DNA from: Lascolabacillus massiliensis
Lineage (GTDB): Bacteria > Bacteroidota > Bacteroidia > Bacteroidales > Dysgonomonadaceae
Length of the DNA: 64,000 bases
Direction: 5' to 3'
NCBI RefSeq assembly: GCF_001282625.1
Contig: NZ_CTEJ01000002.1
Location: 188,501 to 252,500 of the forward strand
This document shows, in pieces, positions 63,050 to 64,000 of the stretch. The notes under the pieces are model-generated. The model was not told the origin of the DNA. It was given only the letters and a program-made list of their open reading frames with translations, and did no database searches. The translations under genes and the position numbers were made by a program. How positions within the stretch are numbered: position 1 is the stretch's first letter; each line of letters begins with the position of its first letter.

Positions 63050-64000
63050 ATGTCAGAGCTAATTAAAGTAGGCATTACACATGGGGATGTCAATGGTGTT
63101 GGATACGAAATAATGTTTAAGACATTTTCAGATATTCGATTGCTTGAATTATTTAATCCAATAATATACGGATCATCTAAATCTGCATCCTATCATCGTA
63201 AGGTGCTAAATAACAATACAGTAAATTTTAATATAATTAATAGTGTTGAAGAGTCAAGAGAGGGGAAGATAAATCTTTTAAATTGTGTAAAAGATGAAAC
63301 TCGCATTGACATTGGTAAACCTTCAGCAGAAGCGGGTGAATCTTCATACATAGCATTAGAATGTGCCGTAAAGGATTTGCAGGAAAAGAAGATTGATGTT
63401 CTGGTTACTTTACCAATCAATAAAGATTCAATTCAGAGTGAGCAATTTAATTTTCCCGGTCACACTGAGTATCTTGAAGAAAGATTCGCAGCAGAAGGTG
63501 AAAAAGCCCTCATGATAATGGCTACACAAAATATGCGTGTAGCATTAGTGACTACTCATATTCCTCTTAAAGATGTTTCAGCATCACTTTCAAAAGAACT
63601 TATTGCAGAGAAAATAAGAACCCTGAATAATACACTTAAACGTGATTTCAGTATTGATGCCCCTCGAATTGCTGTACTCGGACTAAATCCCCATGCAGGA
63701 GAGAATGGTATGCTTGGCAATGAGGAAAATGAAATAATTGCTCCGGTAATAAGGGAAGCCCAAGAGGAATGGATATTATGTGCAGGGCCATATCCTCCGG
63801 ATGGGTTCTTTGGTAGTGGAAGGTTCAAGGAGTTTGATGCTATACTGGCAATGTATCATGATCAGGGTTTAATTCCGTTTAAAACAATGGCAATGGATAT
63901 GGGGGTTAATTATACTGCAGGACTTCCAATCGTTCGCACTTCGCCGGATCATGGTACCGCATACGATATTGCCGGTAAGAACGAAGCATCAGATGAATCA
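63050..64000 (+). CDS. pdxA: 4-hydroxythreonine-4-phosphate dehydrogenase (3' partial)
   Basis: 317 residues are present; the frame is open at the right edge and lacks the last roughly 40-50 residues. The NAD enzyme makes the amino-ketone precursor of pyridoxal 5'-phosphate in the DXP-dependent pathway. Metal ligands are H170 in LVTTHIPL, H215 in GLNPHAGENG and H270 in MYHDQGLIPFK. The substrate-binding H138-T139 pair is in FPGHTEYL, and SPDHGTAYDIAGK closes the visible part. PLP is used by SpeA and TrpB in this window, among others. Confidence 0.95.
   Translation, partial: MSELIKVGITHGDVNGVGYEIMFKTFSDIRLLELFNPIIYGSSKSASYHRKVLNNNTVNFNIINSVEESREGKINLLNCVKDETRIDIGKPSAEAGESSYIALECAVKDLQEKKIDVLVTLPINKDSIQSEQFNFPGHTEYLEERFAAEGEKALMIMATQNMRVALVTTHIPLKDVSASLSKELIAEKIRTLNNTLKRDFSIDAPRIAVLGLNPHAGENGMLGNEENEIIAPVIREAQEEWILCAGPYPPDGFFGSGRFKEFDAILAMYHDQGLIPFKTMAMDMGVNYTAGLPIVRTSPDHGTAYDIAGKNEASDES

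Overview
The window looks like chromosome of a low-GC member of the Bacteroidota, most likely order Bacteroidales. The sequence evidence is threefold: Bacteroidota-type promoters (TAnnTTTG at about -7, sometimes with TTTG/TTG 19-20 bp upstream) stand before many genes; Shine-Dalgarno sequences are generally absent; and several families typical of the phylum occur (DUF4837, NigD-like lipoprotein, DUF1599, a DoxX-type protein beside tpiA, GIN-domain DUF2807, DUF2723). Family-level placement (Dysgonomonadaceae-like) is only a guess. Almost everything is core housekeeping. I see no insertion sequence, prophage, integrase, CRISPR array or rRNA operon.

Layout. 1-3.4 kb: the 3' end of a malic enzyme, a TrpB2-type tryptophan synthase beta chain, a candidate structured RNA ending in an intrinsic terminator, and a split chromate-type transporter pair. 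3.5-13.9 kb, mostly minus strand: a small membrane protein, a GNAT acetyltransferase, topA, an IMPACT/YigZ protein, an ABC exporter, a B12-dependent ribonucleotide reductase and a lipoprotein serpin. 14.2-26.1 kb: speA, a CDF metal exporter, then a plus-strand run of oligopeptidase B-like lipoprotein, dicarboxylate symporter, DUF488 and TonB-dependent receptor, followed by the complete proline pathway proA-proB-proC.

26.2-33.5 kb, minus strand: gyrB, LD-carboxypeptidase, a CPA1-type antiporter, secreted glutaminyl cyclase and sufE read as one run; a Dabb protein; then tRNA-Glu and rpsT behind two possible promoters. 33.5-38.4 kb, plus strand: rpmH (48 aa), PASTA protein, rluD, ddl, acyltransferase and a NigD-like lipoprotein. 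38.4-41.6 kb: tandem TonB-C protein and ahpC/ahpF with an intercistronic terminator. 41.9-49.3 kb: typA facing the DUF1599-DoxX-tpiA-SPOR-folE run, then an M23/LysM peptidase and ndk. 49.8-64 kb, plus strand: a DUF2723 membrane glycosyltransferase-like protein, a NodB-type deacetylase, a five-gene MacB/HlyD/TolC export operon followed by a GIN-domain repeat lipoprotein, rlmN, a DUF4837 lipoprotein and pdxA running off the right edge.

The least explained sequence is the 250-nt RNA candidate before the chromate transporter genes. It has a two-element promoter, an 11-bp closing stem, a UUCG-capped hairpin and a 17-bp terminator ending 14 nt before the start codon. It could be a free small RNA or a regulatory leader. 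Other points for a second look are a possible operator at the topA promoter, tandem promoters before tRNA-Glu/rpsT, the ahpC-ahpF attenuator-like hairpin, the serpin reactive loop, the anchorless tandem TonB-C protein and the degenerate beta-repeat of the DUF2807 lipoprotein.
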